Shown: piece after piece, positions 63,982-64,000 of the stretch
How the letters are laid out: the number at the start of each line of letters is the position of its first letter
Numbering within the stretch: position 1 is the stretch's first letter
NCBI GenBank assembly: GCA_025360585.1
Contig: JANYBW010000053.1
Location: 25,593 to 89,592, forward strand
Direction of reading: 5' to 3'
DNA from: Actinomycetes bacterium
GTDB lineage: Bacteria; Actinomycetota; Acidimicrobiia; IMCC26256; PALSA-610
DNA length: 64,000 nucleotides
The notes under the pieces: model-generated
Seen by the model: the letters and a program-made list of their open reading frames with translations, nothing else
What the model was told of the DNA's origin: nothing
The model's database searches: none
Translations under genes and position numbers: made by a program

Positions 63982-64000
63982 GTGACGGTGGTTGATATGC
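63982..64000 (+). CDS. Possible start of a gene running off the window
   Basis: GTG 63982 is preceded by ACGGGAG with an 8-nt gap, and the six codons to the edge (MTVVDM) are open. Too short to identify. Confidence 0.3.

Overview
The window reads as chromosomal DNA of a high-GC Gram-positive bacterium, most likely an uncultivated actinobacterium of the Acidimicrobiia (Ilumatobacter-like) type. This is inferred from gene content and codon style: F420-type (DDN) reductase, DUF2277, paired amidohydrolases, MenB, many SDRs, secreted repeat proteins, GTG starts and many starts without a Shine-Dalgarno. No rRNA or marker gene here proves the taxonomy.

Layout. 0-7.6 kb: the end of an FG-GAP surface protein, a coupled pair of amidohydrolases, Tag glycosylase, a Rieske oxygenase, RarD and a carotenoid oxygenase. 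7.7-13 kb: an EVE-like/zinc-ribbon protein, a secreted protein, a three-gene ABC-2 exporter and a DDN-type reductase. 13-20 kb: a secreted beta-helix protein, an APH-like kinase, DUF2277, an AlkB-like dioxygenase and a RecQ helicase with a phosphoribosyltransferase-like tail. 20-33.8 kb: a giant 11-repeat secreted protein, an O-antigen-ligase/TPR protein, SDR, MenB, MaoC, an SPFH protein coupled to a GT-C-like membrane protein, and a GT2 glycosyltransferase. 33.87-38.22 kb: a 4.3-kb integrated element in a tRNA-Leu gene, bounded by 54-bp direct repeats. It carries a GIY-YIG protein, an HTH protein, a fibronectin-III secreted protein, an N-terminally truncated tyrosine recombinase and a PD-(D/E)XK-like protein. 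38.3-49.4 kb: two membrane acyltransferases, SDR, epoxide hydrolase, a second copy of the amidohydrolase pair, BioB, an RTX-like secreted protein and an M15 peptidase. 49.4-64 kb: a 2064-aa alpha-2-macroglobulin-like lipoprotein without a thioester, a TetR-regulated cluster (NTF2-like, two SDRs, a DegT-fold enzyme, a molybdopterin oxidoreductase) with visibly broken genes, and a GntR/membrane-protein operon with a perfect 20-bp operator palindrome.

How the genes work together. The gene set points to heterotrophic breakdown of N-acylated, aromatic and cyclic compounds (amidohydrolases, Rieske oxygenase, epoxide hydrolase, SDRs, MaoC), an elaborate cell surface (polysaccharide ligase, glycosyltransferases, acyltransferases, repeat proteins, macroglobulin) and menaquinone-based respiration. 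The best candidate for an undescribed system is the tRNA-Leu element, whose cargo pairs two nuclease-fold proteins with a DNA-binding protein. A second theme is a series of unrelated short tandem repeats (12-17 bp units, 2-4 copies) placed at gene ends. All functional statements come from reading translated sequence and remembered family features; no database search was possible.
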